DNA from: JBBQZU01 sp038207425
GTDB taxonomy: Bacteria; Bacteroidota; Bacteroidia; Flavobacteriales_D; Cryomorphaceae
Reading direction: 5' to 3'
Assembly (NCBI GenBank): GCA_038207425.1
Contig: JBBQZU010000020.1
Span: forward strand, 1-62,697
Length of the DNA: 62,697 bases
Part shown: one piece after another, positions 62,388-62,697 of the stretch
How the letters are laid out: each line of letters starts with the position of its first letter
Position numbering within the stretch: the first letter of the stretch is position 1
The notes under the pieces: generated by a model
Databases searched by the model: none
Told to the model about the DNA's origin: nothing
The model's input: the letters and a program-made list of their open reading frames with translations, nothing else
Made by a program: the position numbers and the translations under genes

Positions 62388-62395
62388 TATATTTG
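62388..62395 (+). promoter_or_regulatory. -7 promoter element of the second FKBP gene
   Basis: TATATTTG is an exact TAnnTTTG box 26 bp upstream of the ATG at 62422. The nearest TTTG upstream is 34 bp away, too far for a good -33 element. Confidence 0.5.
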
Positions 62396-62421
62396 CAATA
62401 ATTCAACCCTAAAAAATCCCC

Positions 62422-62697
62422 ATGAAGCGCATCTTCTTATTTCTACTCGTCTCATTTATGTCTATCCATTGCAATATAGATGACCACCAAAGCCAAACTG
62501 AAATTGACAAAGAGATTATTCTCAAATACATTGCCGACAATGATTTGAATGCCATAAGTTTAGGTGGCGGACTCTATTATGTAAATGAAGAGACGGGTAC
62601 TGGCAAAAACCCCAACCCATCGTCTACGGTGAAGGTGGCGTACCGCGGGTATTTTACTGACGGAAAGGTCTTTGACCAAAGCAATGCAGACGGAATC
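62422..62697 (+). CDS. FKBP-type peptidyl-prolyl isomerase, lipoprotein (second copy, cut by window end)
   Basis: 92 codons are visible before the window ends. MKRIFLFLLVSFMSIHC gives the same lipoprotein signal as the upstream paralogue. Then EIDKEIILKYIADNDLNAISLGGGLYYVNEETGTG and the beginning of the FKBP domain, VKVAYRGYFTDGKVFDQSN, follow. It is a tandem duplicate, clearly similar but diverged at many positions, so not a recent copy. Stop and catalytic C-terminal half lie outside the window. Confidence 0.9.
   Translation, partial: MKRIFLFLLVSFMSIHCNIDDHQSQTEIDKEIILKYIADNDLNAISLGGGLYYVNEETGTGKNPNPSSTVKVAYRGYFTDGKVFDQSNADGI

Overview
The window is chromosomal DNA of a Bacteroidota bacterium, probably a Flavobacteriia/Sphingobacteriia-like environmental lineage. 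Four large secreted proteins end in type IX secretion (T9SS) sorting domains, and three decayed genes carry remnants of such domains. Promoters match the Bacteroidota TTTG / TAnnTTTG type, Shine-Dalgarno sequences are mostly absent, and there are SusD-free lipoproteins, a DUF5522 protein and a RAYT transposase. No T9SS machinery genes, tRNA, rRNA or CRISPR array are visible.

Layout. 0-5.7 kb: 3' part of an IS1182-type transposase, a CsbD stress protein, katG with an OxyR-like site, and a wrecked Ca2+/H+ antiporter gene. 5.8-15 kb: an AsmA-like membrane protein, a methyltransferase and two large secreted beta-propeller T9SS proteins. 15.2-18.1 kb: two tandem short ssb genes, each with its own terminator, and a choice-of-anchor L T9SS protein. 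18.3-25.4 kb: a complete, tightly overlapping histidine operon hisGDCBHAF(IE), preceded by a His-rich leader peptide and an attenuator. 25.8-32.6 kb: one 2261-residue T9SS adhesin-like protein made of seven 248-residue units. 32.8-35.5 kb: an operon for persulfide/rhodanese sulfur handling that ends in dps. 35.6-36.3 kb: a RAYT transposase beside REP-like hairpins. 36.4-41.8 kb: an atypical SDR, a lipoprotein and two coupled M1 metallopeptidases. 41.9-44.1 kb: an LpxD-like acyltransferase and a PP2C phosphatase. 44.1-49.2 kb: exopolysaccharide genes (ligase/polymerase, chain-length protein, flippase, glycosyltransferase). 49.4-51.7 kb: DUF5522 and urocanate hydratase.

From about 51.7 to 61.5 kb intact genes (an outer-membrane lipoprotein; a lipoprotein plus DUF547 pair) are scattered among at least seven decayed ones: methyltransferase, P-loop ATPase, small membrane protein, GloVer-repeat T9SS protein, SBBP-repeat T9SS protein, HNH nuclease and a T9SS type-B tail. 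Most are interrupted by in-frame TAA/TAG codons rather than frameshifts. The window ends in two tandem FKBP-type lipoprotein isomerases, the second cut by the edge.

A signal outside the gene list is an exact non-palindromic 12-mer, CCTTTCGGCAAA, seen at least six times on both strands, in different reading frames and between genes, against about 0.0075 expected by chance. It has the size and behaviour of an uptake-type or other genome-wide marker word. Everything here was read by eye; no searches were run.
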